Source: an uncultured Bacillota bacterium
Lineage (GTDB): Bacteria > Bacillota > Clostridia > Christensenellales > UBA1242
Reading direction: 5' to 3'
Assembly (NCBI GenBank): GCA_946499835.1
Contig: CAMMTJ010000006.1
Location: forward strand, 1-64,000
DNA length: 64,000 nt
Positions 1-8,385 of the stretch are shown one piece after another (positions within the stretch are counted from its first letter, which is position 1; every line of letters begins with the position of its first letter). The notes beneath the pieces are model-generated. The model was not told where the DNA came from. It saw nothing but the letters and a program-made list of their open reading frames with translations, and did not search any database. The position numbers and the translations under genes are program-made.

Positions 1-388
1 CAAAGTGATTTTCAAAATATTCTTTTTCTGTTCTATCCATTTTTAATAGAAAATAATTATATATTTGCCTTAACATTTCTTGCAAAATTTCAACATTTGC
101 ATAAGTGTTTTTGATGAATGGTTTGCTAAATTTTATAAAGTAATTCATTCGTTTTGTGTGCTCGTGAATAGCATCTAAAATAATTTGTTTTTCATTCTTT
201 AAAGCCCAGTTATCTTTCTCTTGTTTCTCAAAAACTTCAATTCCAATTTTTAATATGTCATTGAAAAATTTGTTTTTTGATATATGCATATCTCTGTAAA
301 ATTTCCCATACTTCTCATTAAGTTTATTAAAAACTTTTTCATCTTTAATTCTTATTAGATTTTCTTTTGTTAGCAATGGTTTTGTCAT
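1..388 (-). CDS. Hypothetical protein of the mobile element, C-terminus cut by the window edge
   Basis: An open frame of 129 codons runs from an ATG at 386-388 off the left edge without a stop. The start has a good Shine-Dalgarno site (AAAGGAGG) just upstream. The protein is hydrophilic, rich in lysine and glutamate, and looks all-helical, with no membrane segment. I do not recognise the family. The N-terminus (MTKPLLTKEN, then a helix-rich stretch) could be a small DNA-binding or mobilisation accessory protein, as is common beside integrase and sigma-like genes in integrative elements, but that is inference from position only. It follows the sigma-like gene and the integrase on the same strand, so the three may belong to one element extending leftwards out of the window. 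Confidence 0.7.
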   Translation of the reverse strand, partial: MTKPLLTKENLIRIKDEKVFNKLNEKYGKFYRDMHISKNKFFNDILKIGIEVFEKQEKDNWALKNEKQIILDAIHEHTKRMNYFIKFSKPFIKNTYANVEILQEMLRQIYNYFLLKMDRTEKEYFENHF

Positions 389-441
389 AATTCCTCCTTT
401 TAAATTTTTGATTTTCAAATATTGCAAGTTTTAGGGCAAAC

Positions 442-468
442 AAAAAAACAACCAGCTCAGTTGTCTTT
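442..468 (-). terminator. Rho-independent terminator after the sigma-like gene
   Basis: A short hairpin (ACAAC ... GTTGT) is flanked by an A-run on the left and a T-run on the right. It lies directly downstream of the sigma-like gene that ends at 479, so it probably terminates that transcript. The stem is short, so efficiency is uncertain. Confidence 0.5.
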
Positions 469-478
469 TAACCTGCAA

Positions 479-1237
479 TTATTTATTGTTTTTCCAGTCA
501 TCTGGAATTTCTATATTTAAAGGGACATTCAAAAAAGTCCCTTTTGATGTGTCTATATTTTCAATAAATTTCTTTACAACTCGGTTCATAGAACTTAACA
601 ATTCTTTTTGCTTTTCGTCAATATCAATTCCCAAACTGGTTAACATTTTCAAAATTTGCGTGTTGTCTTTAACCAAATTTGCGACAGCCTTAAGGTCAAT
701 GCTAAAATACTCGTTTTTGTTAATCTCTTTTGCAACTTGAACTAAATCAAAATCAAATTCTCTCTTGTTCCGTTTGTAGATATCTGTCTGCATAAACTCT
801 TTGTCTGTGTAAAAATGATATCTTAAATGTAAGAGTGTGGTGTCTTTCATTTGAGAAACTCCACTTGTACTAACTCCAAATTCTTTTGCAATTTGCTTTT
901 GAGATTTTTCTTCCACAAACAAATCATAAATCAGTTTTTGTTGTTTGTCATCAAGTCTACCCACAATTTTCCAAACTAATTTAAACAACTTTTTCTTTTG
1001 TTCATCAATATAGTAATCTTCTTCGCTATGTTTTTCTTCAATTGTTTCTGCAAGTGTCACTCCATCTTCATCATCATTATAAACAGGAATATCAAGTGAA
1101 ACTGTGTAATAATCGTATTTTATTTGTTGTCTTCTAAGCCACTTATCATTTCTCATTAAAAACTTAGCCACTTCGTCAGTGACTTCAAGGTCAATAAACT
1201 GTCTGTGAATTCTGTCATAATACTTGATTATTCTCAT
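479..1237 (-). CDS. Sigma-70 family-like regulatory protein of an integrative element
   Basis: The 252-residue protein has a helix-turn-helix of the sigma region 4 type at about residues 95-140, with the pattern Q-K-Q-I-A-K-E-F-G-V-S-T-S-G-V-S-Q. The N-terminus (IIKYYDRIHRQFIDLEV) is characteristic of sigma-factor-like proteins carried by Firmicute integrative elements. Region 2 is not recognisable, so it is more likely an element-encoded regulator than a full housekeeping sigma factor. It lies 50 bp after the integrase stop on the same strand. There is no clear ribosome binding site. A TATAAT at 1245-1250 sits 7 nt before the ATG, which would suit a leaderless transcript, although no good -35 is visible. 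Family assignment is good; its targets are unknown. Confidence 0.75.
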   Translation of the reverse strand: MRIIKYYDRIHRQFIDLEVTDEVAKFLMRNDKWLRRQQIKYDYYTVSLDIPVYNDDEDGVTLAETIEEKHSEEDYYIDEQKKKLFKLVWKIVGRLDDKQQKLIYDLFVEEKSQKQIAKEFGVSTSGVSQMKDTTLLHLRYHFYTDKEFMQTDIYKRNKREFDFDLVQVAKEINKNEYFSIDLKAVANLVKDNTQILKMLTSLGIDIDEKQKELLSSMNRVVKKFIENIDTSKGTFLNVPLNIEIPDDWKNNK

Positions 1238-1287
1238 CAGTTCTATTATAACATACCTTAACGAAAACTGTTGGAAGAAAATGAAGA

Positions 1288-2226
1288 TTATATTGTGCTT
1301 AACATTTTTCCCATCTTGTTCATCATCTCTGTTTTATATGAAAGCATTGAATGTGTGTATCTTTGTAGTGTGATAACAGGATTTTTATGTCCAAGAATTT
1401 CTGACAGGGTTTTAACATCCATACCCATTTCAATAGCACGAGTTGCAAAAGTGTGACGAAGCGAGTGGAAGTTTTTGTAAGGAATATCAAGTTTCTTTAA
1501 AATTCTCTCATAAGTCTTTTGATAAGCCCGAGTTCCAACAATTCCCCCAGTTCTTGTGGACAAAACAAAATCAGAATTTGAAATTCTCTTTGCCCTTTTC
1601 AAAATCTCTAAAAGTTGTTTAGACAGTGGAATTAGCCTGCTTGAATTTTTAGTCTTAGGCTTGTCAATAACAACTTGCGGTTTCCCATTCTGTTTGATTC
1701 TATAGGCCGTTTTTGATATTGTCATAATTCCACTTTTTAAGTCTATATCATTCCAAGTTAATGCTAAAAGCTCGCCGAGTCTTATACCTGTGTAAAGACA
1801 AATAACAATACCTAAATAGTTTGTTTTGTTTGAAGACAAGCAATATTTTTCTAATTTCTCCTGTTCCCACTTTTCAAAAGCAGTCACAGGTTTTTCGGTC
1901 GCCATTGGCAATTTGATTTTATCCGAGTTGTCCACTGCACAAATTTCAAGTGATTTTGCCAATTTCAATGCACTTTTCAAAACATTCACAATTCCAATCA
2001 CTGAATTGTTAGCAAGCCCTTTTGATGAAATAAGGTTTCCACTTTCAAGTTCCGACAAAACATAGTCTTGAAGTGTCACTGCCAATAAGTCATCTAAATC
2101 TAACTCTCCAAGTTTAGGATTTATGTGCTTTTCTATGATATATTTATACCTTTCATAAGTGCGGAGTTTCACCGCAAACTTTGTATATTTGTTAAGCCAA
2201 ATATCAACCCATTCTTTTAGTTTCAT
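1288..2226 (-). CDS. Tyrosine-type site-specific integrase
   Basis: This 312-residue protein catalyses integration and excision of a mobile element. An N-terminal SAM-like core-binding domain covers about residues 1-100, and the catalytic domain covers 115-312. All expected catalytic positions are visible: R149 in TGIRLGE, H254-x-x-R257 in HSLRH, H280 in LGH, and the nucleophile Y290. Length and motif order are normal for phage and ICE integrases, so it looks intact. The ATG at 2224-2226 has an AGGAGG site upstream. It is transcribed leftwards, away from the restriction genes. The only recognisable attachment-like scar in the window, the tRNA-Thr fragment at 13561, is more than 11 kb away, so this integrase may belong to a different, nested element. 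Confidence 0.93.
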   Translation of the reverse strand: MKLKEWVDIWLNKYTKFAVKLRTYERYKYIIEKHINPKLGELDLDDLLAVTLQDYVLSELESGNLISSKGLANNSVIGIVNVLKSALKLAKSLEICAVDNSDKIKLPMATEKPVTAFEKWEQEKLEKYCLSSNKTNYLGIVICLYTGIRLGELLALTWNDIDLKSGIMTISKTAYRIKQNGKPQVVIDKPKTKNSSRLIPLSKQLLEILKRAKRISNSDFVLSTRTGGIVGTRAYQKTYERILKKLDIPYKNFHSLRHTFATRAIEMGMDVKTLSEILGHKNPVITLQRYTHSMLSYKTEMMNKMGKMLSTI

Positions 2227-2364
2227 AGTTGTTTACCTCCTAAAATATTTTAACTTGTTTTTGCTTGCCCCTCACTTTTATAAGGACACCTAAAGTTAAA
2301 AATTAAGGCAGTAAATTCAAAATCTAAAAACTTTTTCAAATAAATTTTTTCTTCTCATAAAAAA

Positions 2365-2393
2365 AGACCGCCTACTATTACGAGCGATGGTCT
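2365..2393. repeat. 29-bp palindrome-like repeat at the left edge of the restriction cassette
   Basis: The ends AGACC and GGTCT are inverted, with a core ACTATTACGA. An inverted near-copy of its first 19 bases (17 of 19 matching) lies at 2502-2520 just before the methyltransferase. A 29-bp element with the same ends and length lies after the endonuclease gene at 6460. The wider gap 2227-2534 holds only these repeats, an AT-rich promoter-like stretch and the methyltransferase ribosome binding site. Confidence 0.6.
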
Positions 2394-2501
2394 CAATAAT
2401 ATTTTAACATAGTTATTATAACATATAATGACGAAATTTGTATCAATTTTACAAAAATTTATGATTGATTTTAATATTAAAACTATTTTTTCAGTCAATA
2501 A

Positions 2502-2520
2502 TCGTAATAATAGGTGGTCT
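2502..2520. repeat. Inverted near-copy of the 2365 repeat
   Basis: Its reverse complement, AGACCACCTATTATTACGA, matches 2365-2383 at 17 of 19 positions. The two could pair in a transcript or single strand as a long hairpin closing about 120 bases immediately upstream of the methyltransferase start. Confidence 0.6.
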
Positions 2521-2534
2521 TTTTAGGAGTAAAA

Positions 2535-4244
2535 ATGGCCACTAATATTTCAAAAGAAAAGAGAGAAAAACTCATTGAAAAAATCAATGCAATAAAGACA
2601 TTTATTCAACAAACTCCACAAGACAAGAATACCAAGAACTTATTAACTTATATTGCTGAAATAGAAAAAGATATTAAAGGCAAAAAATATGGACTTGTTT
2701 TTGAAGAACATAAAGAAGCTATTGATGATATACTTGAAAACAATGTCCCAATTTTAAAAGAAGATGAAAGTTTATTTATTGACAATGGTGGTCAAATGAA
2801 TTTTTTAATTGAAGGAGATAATCTTGCTTCATTACAACTTTTAGAAAAAACTCTTAAAGGAAAAATAGATTTAATATACATAGACCCACCCTACAATACT
2901 GGTGGTAATGATTTTGTGTATGATGATAAATTTATCGATTCAACTGACTTGTTTAATCATAGTAAGTGGCTCTCGTTTATGCATAGCAGATTATGTATAG
3001 CAAAGAATCTATTGTCACTGACAGGTTTTATTTTTATTTCTATTGGTGATGAAGAAGTTAGCTCTCTTAAACTGTTATGCGATGACATTTTCGGTGAAAC
3101 AAACTACATATCTTGTTGTACAAGAGTAGCAAAGAGAACATCAAACAAAGGCACTTTCTTTAAACCAACTAAAGATTATGTCTTAGTGTATGCTAAAAAT
3201 GTTTCAAGTATCACTTGGAAATTTGGTGCAGGTAATAAAATTAACATAAAAGATTTTAAGTATAAAGATGAAAATGGTCAATATAAGAAAAATGGTGCAT
3301 CTTTATATCAACCGTCTTTAGATTCTCGCCCTAATCAAAGATATTACATAAAATGTCCTGATGGTAGTCTGATTATTCCACCTGGAAATGTTTTCCCTGA
3401 GAAAGAAGAAGATGGGGCTCAAGTAAAACCTTTATCAAACAATGACAAATGTTGGCGCTGGTCAAGAGATACTTATCTATCTAATAAATCTAAATTAATC
3501 TTTACAAAAGCAAGTTCATCTTGTCCATTAATTGATAGTAATGGAAATCCTTCTAAATGGAATATTTATGATAAAGTTTATTTATCCGATAAAGAAAACG
3601 AAACATTGCTTCCTGAAGATGTAATATATGATTATGTAAATTCGCAAGGAACAAAATCAGTCCTAAATTTAGGATTAAACTTTTCTTTTGCTAAACCCGT
3701 AGGATTAGTTCAGTTTCTTATAGAAATTACAAAATTGCCAAATGACATTACAATTTTAGATTTCTTTGCTGGCTCTGGAACTACTGGACATGCAGTTATG
3801 AGATTAAATGCTGAAGATGGTGGTAATAGAAAATTTATTCTCTGCACTAATAATGAAAATAACATTTGTAGAGATATAACTTATGAAAGAATCAAAAGAG
3901 TTATTGAAAAAGAGAAGTATAAAGCAAGTTTGAAATATATGAAAGTCGATTTTGTTCCTATTACAGATAAATTTTACTATGAATATGCTGATGAACTTTT
4001 AAAGCATGTCAAAGAACTTGTGGAACTTGAAAATGGTATAAATTTTAATGGCAACAAAGAGCTTACAATTATTATTACAGAAGAAGAACTAGACAACTTT
4101 ATGAATAACATACCAGCCGAATGTAAAACAATTTACCTTGGACATGATATCTTACCTACTAAAGAACAAGAAGAAATGTTCAAAAACAATAAGATAAAAG
4201 TCAACATAATCCCTGATTACTATTACAGAGACTTGGAGGATTAA
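2535..4244 (+). CDS. mod: Type III restriction-modification adenine-specific DNA methyltransferase (Mod)
   Basis: This subunit recognises the target and methylates adenine N6 using S-adenosylmethionine; it also forms the complex with Res. Motif IV, DPPY, is at about residues 117-120 (YIDPPYNTGG). Motif I, FAGSG, is at about 411-415. DPPY before FxGxG is the beta-class order used by type III Mod proteins. The long middle part is the likely target recognition domain. A GTG at 2514 would give a longer protein, but the ATG at 2535 has AGGAG six bases upstream and is preferred, giving 569 residues. The stop is separated from the res ATG by one base, so the two are translationally coupled. The recognition sequence cannot be read from the protein. 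Confidence 0.93.
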   Translation: MATNISKEKREKLIEKINAIKTFIQQTPQDKNTKNLLTYIAEIEKDIKGKKYGLVFEEHKEAIDDILENNVPILKEDESLFIDNGGQMNFLIEGDNLASLQLLEKTLKGKIDLIYIDPPYNTGGNDFVYDDKFIDSTDLFNHSKWLSFMHSRLCIAKNLLSLTGFIFISIGDEEVSSLKLLCDDIFGETNYISCCTRVAKRTSNKGTFFKPTKDYVLVYAKNVSSITWKFGAGNKINIKDFKYKDENGQYKKNGASLYQPSLDSRPNQRYYIKCPDGSLIIPPGNVFPEKEEDGAQVKPLSNNDKCWRWSRDTYLSNKSKLIFTKASSSCPLIDSNGNPSKWNIYDKVYLSDKENETLLPEDVIYDYVNSQGTKSVLNLGLNFSFAKPVGLVQFLIEITKLPNDITILDFFAGSGTTGHAVMRLNAEDGGNRKFILCTNNENNICRDITYERIKRVIEKEKYKASLKYMKVDFVPITDKFYYEYADELLKHVKELVELENGINFNGNKELTIIITEEELDNFMNNIPAECKTIYLGHDILPTKEQEEMFKNNKIKVNIIPDYYYRDLED

Positions 4245-4245
4245 T

Positions 4246-6444
4246 ATGAATATCCAATTAGCAAATTTTCAGTTAAATGCAATTAAACAGCTTTTGGAAT
4301 GTATGGAAGAAGATATCATACATAATATAATTTTAAAAAGTCCTACTGGTAGTGGCAAAACTATTATTCTCACTCACTTTATGGATGAATACTTAAAAGG
4401 TCATTCAAAAACTGTTTTTATATGGCTTACACCCGGTAAAGGCAGTTTGGAAGAGCAAAGTAAAGAAAAAATGGATAGATATATTCACAATGCACAAACA
4501 AAACTTTTGACAGATGTTATGACAAGTGGTTTTGAAGAAAATGATAGTTGTTTCATTAACTGGGAAAAACTTACAAAGAAAGGTAATAATGCTCTCAAAG
4601 ACAGTGAAAGAACAAATTTTTTAGAGTGGATTGAAAAAGCATTTAATCAGGGACTTGAATTTAAAATTATTATTGACGAAAGTCATACAAATTTTACAGA
4701 CAAAGCAGATGCAATCATACAATTATTTCATACAGATAAAATTATTCGTTGTTCAGCAACTCCAATACTTGACAAGAAAGCAAAACTTATAAATATTAGC
4801 GAAGAAGAAGTAATTGCTGAAGGACTTATCAAAAAGCTTTTAGTTATTAATGAAAATTTTCCACAAATAATAGAAACTGACAATCAAACAAATTATTTAC
4901 TTGAAAAAGCATTGAATAAACAACGAGAATTAAGACAATTATATCTTAGCAAAAATGTTGATGTAAATCCTTTAATAATTGTCCAAATGCCAAATAATTC
5001 TGATGCGTTGCTTGATACGATAGAAAAGTTTTTTGAAGATAATGGTATTAATTATGAAAATGATTTAGCCATTTGGCTTTCAAATAGACACGAAAATTTG
5101 AATAACATCTCAAAAAATAATTCCAATCAAGTTGCTGTCATAATAAAACAAGCAGTAGCAACTGGTTGGGATTGTCCGAGAGCAAGTATTTTAGTCAAAC
5201 TTCGTGAAAATATGGATGAAACATTCGAAATACAAACTATTGGACGCATTAGAAGAATGCCAGAAGCAAAGCACTATGATAATGATGCTTTAGATAGTTG
5301 TTATCTATACACTTTTGATAGTAAATTTACTGAAGGTGTTAAAACAGCTTTAGGAAAAGGAGCATTAGAAGCAAAGACATTATTCTTAAAAAATGAGTAT
5401 AAGAAAATAAAATTAATAAAAGAACAACGAACAATGGTTACTGACATTAGAGACCCTAGAAAAGCATTAAAATCAATAAAACTGTATATGCAACAGGAAT
5501 TTGGTCTTACAGGTAATAAAGTCCAAAACAAATTAAGGCTTCAATCAAATGGTTTTGAATTTTCAAATGAAATAATACGCTATACTCTTTCTGGAAATAT
5601 TGTAAAACTAAGTGAATTGTCAGAAAAAGATAAATTGAATGTAATTAAAATTCAAGAGCCAATAAACACTCATATCCACGGAAGAGATTATCATAACAGA
5701 GTTGGAAGAATTGGACTTGAAATCGGATTAGAATACTCTTTTATGAATGCCATTATAGGAAAATTATTTGGTGAAAAATTTGAATATCGAAATAAAATAT
5801 TAAGCCTATCAACTAAGCAATTATATGCATTTGTTATAAATAATACGGATTTGTTGCGTAGTATTGTTAAAAAAGCAATGGCAAAAGAACTTGATCAGTT
5901 AGGAATTGAATTTCATAGTGTATCTAAAAAAGATTTCTTTATCCCCCACTCCTGTATGTTCACTTACGATGAGCAAAGTAAGGTTCAATCTGAAAGTAGA
6001 AAAAATGTATATAATGGATATTTAATGTCAGCAGAACCACGCTCATCTTCCGAGAAGAAGTTTGAGAAATTTTGTGAAAAATGCAATGCTATTGATTGGT
6101 TCTATAAAAATGGTGATAAAGGAGATGCATATCTTTCCATTCTTTACTTAGATAATTCCAACAGACAAAAACTATTCTATCCTGATTATATAATCTCTGT
6201 GAAAGGTGAAATTTGGATTGTTGAAACTAAAGGTGGTTTTGACAGAACTGGCGAAAGCGAAGACATTGATATTTTTTCTTCAAAGAAATTCATTGAACTA
6301 AAACGATACTTAAAAGATTATAATTTAAAAGGTGGATTTGTACGCTATGACAAACAAAGTGAAGAATTATGTATCTGTAGAAGTAATTATAATGATGATA
6401 TCCATTCACAAGATTGGGAATTATTAAGTGAAGTTATAAAATAA
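4246..6444 (+). CDS. res: Type III restriction endonuclease subunit (Res)
   Basis: This is the ATP-dependent translocating and cleaving subunit of the type III enzyme. The 732-residue protein has superfamily 2 helicase motifs: Walker A SPTGSGKT at about 32-39, DESH at 144-147, SATP at about 170-173 and GRIRR at about 333-337. A C-terminal PD-(D/E)xK nuclease follows, with P-D at about 646-647 and E-T-K at about 660-662. It is shorter than many Res proteins (often 850-1000 residues), but all functional parts are present and I see no frameshift. The ATG has GGAGG seven bases upstream inside the end of mod. A strong hairpin follows the stop. Confidence 0.93.
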   Translation: MNIQLANFQLNAIKQLLECMEEDIIHNIILKSPTGSGKTIILTHFMDEYLKGHSKTVFIWLTPGKGSLEEQSKEKMDRYIHNAQTKLLTDVMTSGFEENDSCFINWEKLTKKGNNALKDSERTNFLEWIEKAFNQGLEFKIIIDESHTNFTDKADAIIQLFHTDKIIRCSATPILDKKAKLINISEEEVIAEGLIKKLLVINENFPQIIETDNQTNYLLEKALNKQRELRQLYLSKNVDVNPLIIVQMPNNSDALLDTIEKFFEDNGINYENDLAIWLSNRHENLNNISKNNSNQVAVIIKQAVATGWDCPRASILVKLRENMDETFEIQTIGRIRRMPEAKHYDNDALDSCYLYTFDSKFTEGVKTALGKGALEAKTLFLKNEYKKIKLIKEQRTMVTDIRDPRKALKSIKLYMQQEFGLTGNKVQNKLRLQSNGFEFSNEIIRYTLSGNIVKLSELSEKDKLNVIKIQEPINTHIHGRDYHNRVGRIGLEIGLEYSFMNAIIGKLFGEKFEYRNKILSLSTKQLYAFVINNTDLLRSIVKKAMAKELDQLGIEFHSVSKKDFFIPHSCMFTYDEQSKVQSESRKNVYNGYLMSAEPRSSSEKKFEKFCEKCNAIDWFYKNGDKGDAYLSILYLDNSNRQKLFYPDYIISVKGEIWIVETKGGFDRTGESEDIDIFSSKKFIELKRYLKDYNLKGGFVRYDKQSEELCICRSNYNDDIHSQDWELLSEVIK

Positions 6445-6459
6445 TTTTTTACTATAAAA

Positions 6460-6488
6460 AGACCATCTATTCTAACGATAGATGGTCT
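6460..6488 (+). terminator. Terminator hairpin that doubles as the right-hand cassette repeat
   Basis: Perfect stem AGACCATCTAT / ATAGATGGTCT around TCTAACG, followed by a T-run, 16 bases after the res stop. It ends in the same AGACC/GGTCT as the 2365 repeat. An inverted partial copy of it lies at 6592-6615. Confidence 0.8.
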
Positions 6489-6591
6489 TTTTTGCTATGT
6501 TTTTATTAAATTTTTAAGATTTTTTGCAAAATTTAAGTCATTTTATTATAATTTTGCGATTTTTTATTTATATATGCTATATTTTTGTCTA

Positions 6592-6615
6592 CACCTATCG
6601 TTAGAATTGATGGTG
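6592..6615. repeat. Inverted partial copy of the 6460 hairpin
   Basis: The reverse complement, CACCATCAATTCTAACGATAGGTG, read in two halves (CACCATCAATTC and TAACGATAGGTG), shares the core ATTCTAACGATAG with the 6460 hairpin. The restriction cassette therefore has a palindrome plus an inverted copy on each side. Confidence 0.55.
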
Positions 6616-6674
6616 AAATTATTTTTCAAAAAAATCATCTAACAATGTTCTCTTTTGCTTAAAAGGAGAACTTA

Positions 6675-7118
6675 ATGCAAGATAAAATTGTTGCTTTCGC
6701 AGGACATAGATATGAATGGCACTGCATAGGTGTTGAAGAGAAACTTTTGCAAACCATTGAAGAACTAATCAATAAAGGATACACAATATTTTATGATGGC
6801 AATTATGATGCTTTTGATAAAAAGTGTGCAGATGCCGTAATTCAATTGAAACGTAAATATCCACACATTAAACTTATTCGCATTTTAACTTATTATCATC
6901 ACGATAAAGAGAAATACGAACTCCCTTCTTGTTACGATGGTTCTATCTTGCCCGACATTGAAACACTACATTACAAACAAAAGATAACCAAACGCAATGA
7001 ATGGATTATTGACAACTGTGACATTTTAGTCTGTCACATAGAAGAAACTTACAAAAGTGGAGCTTACCACACCGTCAGATATGCCCAAAAGCATAATAAA
7101 CCAATAATTTATATATAA
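6675..7118 (+). CDS. SLOG-superfamily protein (DUF1273/YpsA-like)
   Basis: This 147-residue protein has a Rossmann-like SLOG pattern. An N-terminal strand and loop (IVAFAGHRYEW) is followed by a strand and acidic loop (TIFYDGNYDAFDKKCADAV), and a C-terminal stretch reads WIIDNCDILVCHIEE ... GAYHTVRYAQKHNKPIIYI. SLOG proteins bind nucleotides or nucleotide-derived ligands, and several act as sensors in phage-defence systems. That role here is inference from its position 60 bp past the repeat that ends the type III cassette. AAAAGGAG lies upstream of the ATG. No partner effector is fused or adjacent on the same strand. Confidence 0.75.
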   Translation: MQDKIVAFAGHRYEWHCIGVEEKLLQTIEELINKGYTIFYDGNYDAFDKKCADAVIQLKRKYPHIKLIRILTYYHHDKEKYELPSCYDGSILPDIETLHYKQKITKRNEWIIDNCDILVCHIEETYKSGAYHTVRYAQKHNKPIIYI

Positions 7119-7160
7119 AATATTTAATTCGCATTAACTTTAATAAATTATAAACTTTAT

Positions 7161-7343
7161 TTATCTAATATACTCACTCATAAAATCTTCATAACTAATA
7201 CATCTTATCCCAATATCATCACACACTGTAGGCGTCCTAGATGAATTTAGTTTTCGCTCTTCAATAGTTACAACTATTGCATTTTCACACTTAGCCTTAG
7301 CTATCACAAAGGGATCTGCAGATGGAGCATAGGAAATGATATT
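7161..7343 (-). pseudogene. C-terminal remnant of a PIN-domain / DUF4411-like toxin gene
   Basis: The minus strand encodes 60 codons ending in a stop at 7161-7163, with an in-frame stop just upstream (7344-7346) and no start. The peptide includes APSADPFVIAKAKCENAIVV, then TIEERKLNSSRTPTVCDDIG and IRCISYEDFM. The order (ADPF-IA-AK, VVT-E, IP/TPTVC, GI-CI) is that of the C-terminal part of DUF4411-type PIN proteins, which are ribonuclease toxins of toxin-antitoxin modules. The N-terminal half and any antitoxin are missing, so it is read as a decayed gene. The remaining gap 7119-7482 shows nothing else. Confidence 0.6.
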
Positions 7344-7482
7344 TTAAAAATGTATCATTTCTTGATATTTTTCATTTTTAAATAGTTCCTTTATAAAAAT
7401 AAATTCGTTTATAAAACTTTTTCTTTAGACTATTATAACACATTGTTAAATTTATGTATTATAAAATTAAAATCAGAAAAAT

Positions 7483-8385
7483 TTACTTTTGCATTTCCAA
7501 CTCATCAAGAATTTTAACTGCACGAATAATTTTATTTTTTATGTCTTTGCACTCATCTTGGGTATATTTATATTCTAAATCATTTATATCTTGTATTATC
7601 ATTTCTTTATTTTTAATAATAATTTTAGCATGTCCCAAATTATTTCTAATATTATTTAATGATTTCAACAAGTTTATATCCCGATCTGATATATTAACTA
7701 ACCTATATTTTTTAAAGAGTTTTAGCAAATTTATTTTTTTGCACATATCAAATAAATAATTTTTATTCAAAAACAAACTTCTAACATAATCTTCACTAGA
7801 TTTACACTCGTTGATCTTTTTAGTAAAATTATCATTACCCTCTTCAACCAGTTTATCTACTTCATTTGATATAACTTGTTTTAACTCTTGAGATTGTCCC
7901 TCATATAATTCAAGTAGAAATTTCCTTAATCTAAATTCAATATCACTATAATTGTGCAATACTACACCTCGTAATGATAATGGGTTAAGTGTCCTTTTCT
8001 CTAATTTTTCTAATATCTTCTCGGTTTTTAAAATTAAATCATCTCGCTTGCATATATACACTCCATCAAGCTGAAATTTATCAATTTTTTGAAATAAATT
8101 TTCATTTGTCGTTGAATATAATATTATATCTGTCAAACTTCTATTGTTATCCCTGATTTCCCTGATAACCTCATGCCCACTAATATCATTAACTAAGCTA
8201 TAGTCTATCAGATATAAATCATAATCCTCAGATTTAACTACTTCCTTATAGTCTGAGCCATTAGACAATTTTATATCTGGAATCAAGCCCATAGATTCAA
8301 CCTTTTTCTTTATTTTTTGATATGTTGAATCTTCTTCATCAAGAATATTATCATCAACTATTAATAATTTAAATTTTATGTCCAT
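7483..8385 (-). CDS. Response-regulator receiver fused to a HEPN-like domain
   Basis: The 300-residue protein begins with a receiver domain (about 5-125): acidic pair D11-D12, phospho-acceptor D61 in LYLIDYS, S91 and K113 at the expected switch positions. The remaining 150-175 residues are helical and contain SLNNIRNNLGHAK. There R247-x4-H252 fits the RN-xxx-H active-site motif of HEPN ribonucleases. HEPN nucleases cut RNA and act as toxins in many defence systems; that assignment here rests on the motif and helical context. No winged-helix DNA-binding domain is present, so this is not an ordinary transcription regulator. It overlaps the end of the kinase-like gene by 17 bp, so the two are translationally coupled. 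The likely model is phosphorylation controlling the nuclease. Confidence 0.8.
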   Translation of the reverse strand: MDIKFKLLIVDDNILDEEDSTYQKIKKKVESMGLIPDIKLSNGSDYKEVVKSEDYDLYLIDYSLVNDISGHEVIREIRDNNRSLTDIILYSTTNENLFQKIDKFQLDGVYICKRDDLILKTEKILEKLEKRTLNPLSLRGVVLHNYSDIEFRLRKFLLELYEGQSQELKQVISNEVDKLVEEGNDNFTKKINECKSSEDYVRSLFLNKNYLFDMCKKINLLKLFKKYRLVNISDRDINLLKSLNNIRNNLGHAKIIIKNKEMIIQDINDLEYKYTQDECKDIKNKIIRAVKILDELEMQK

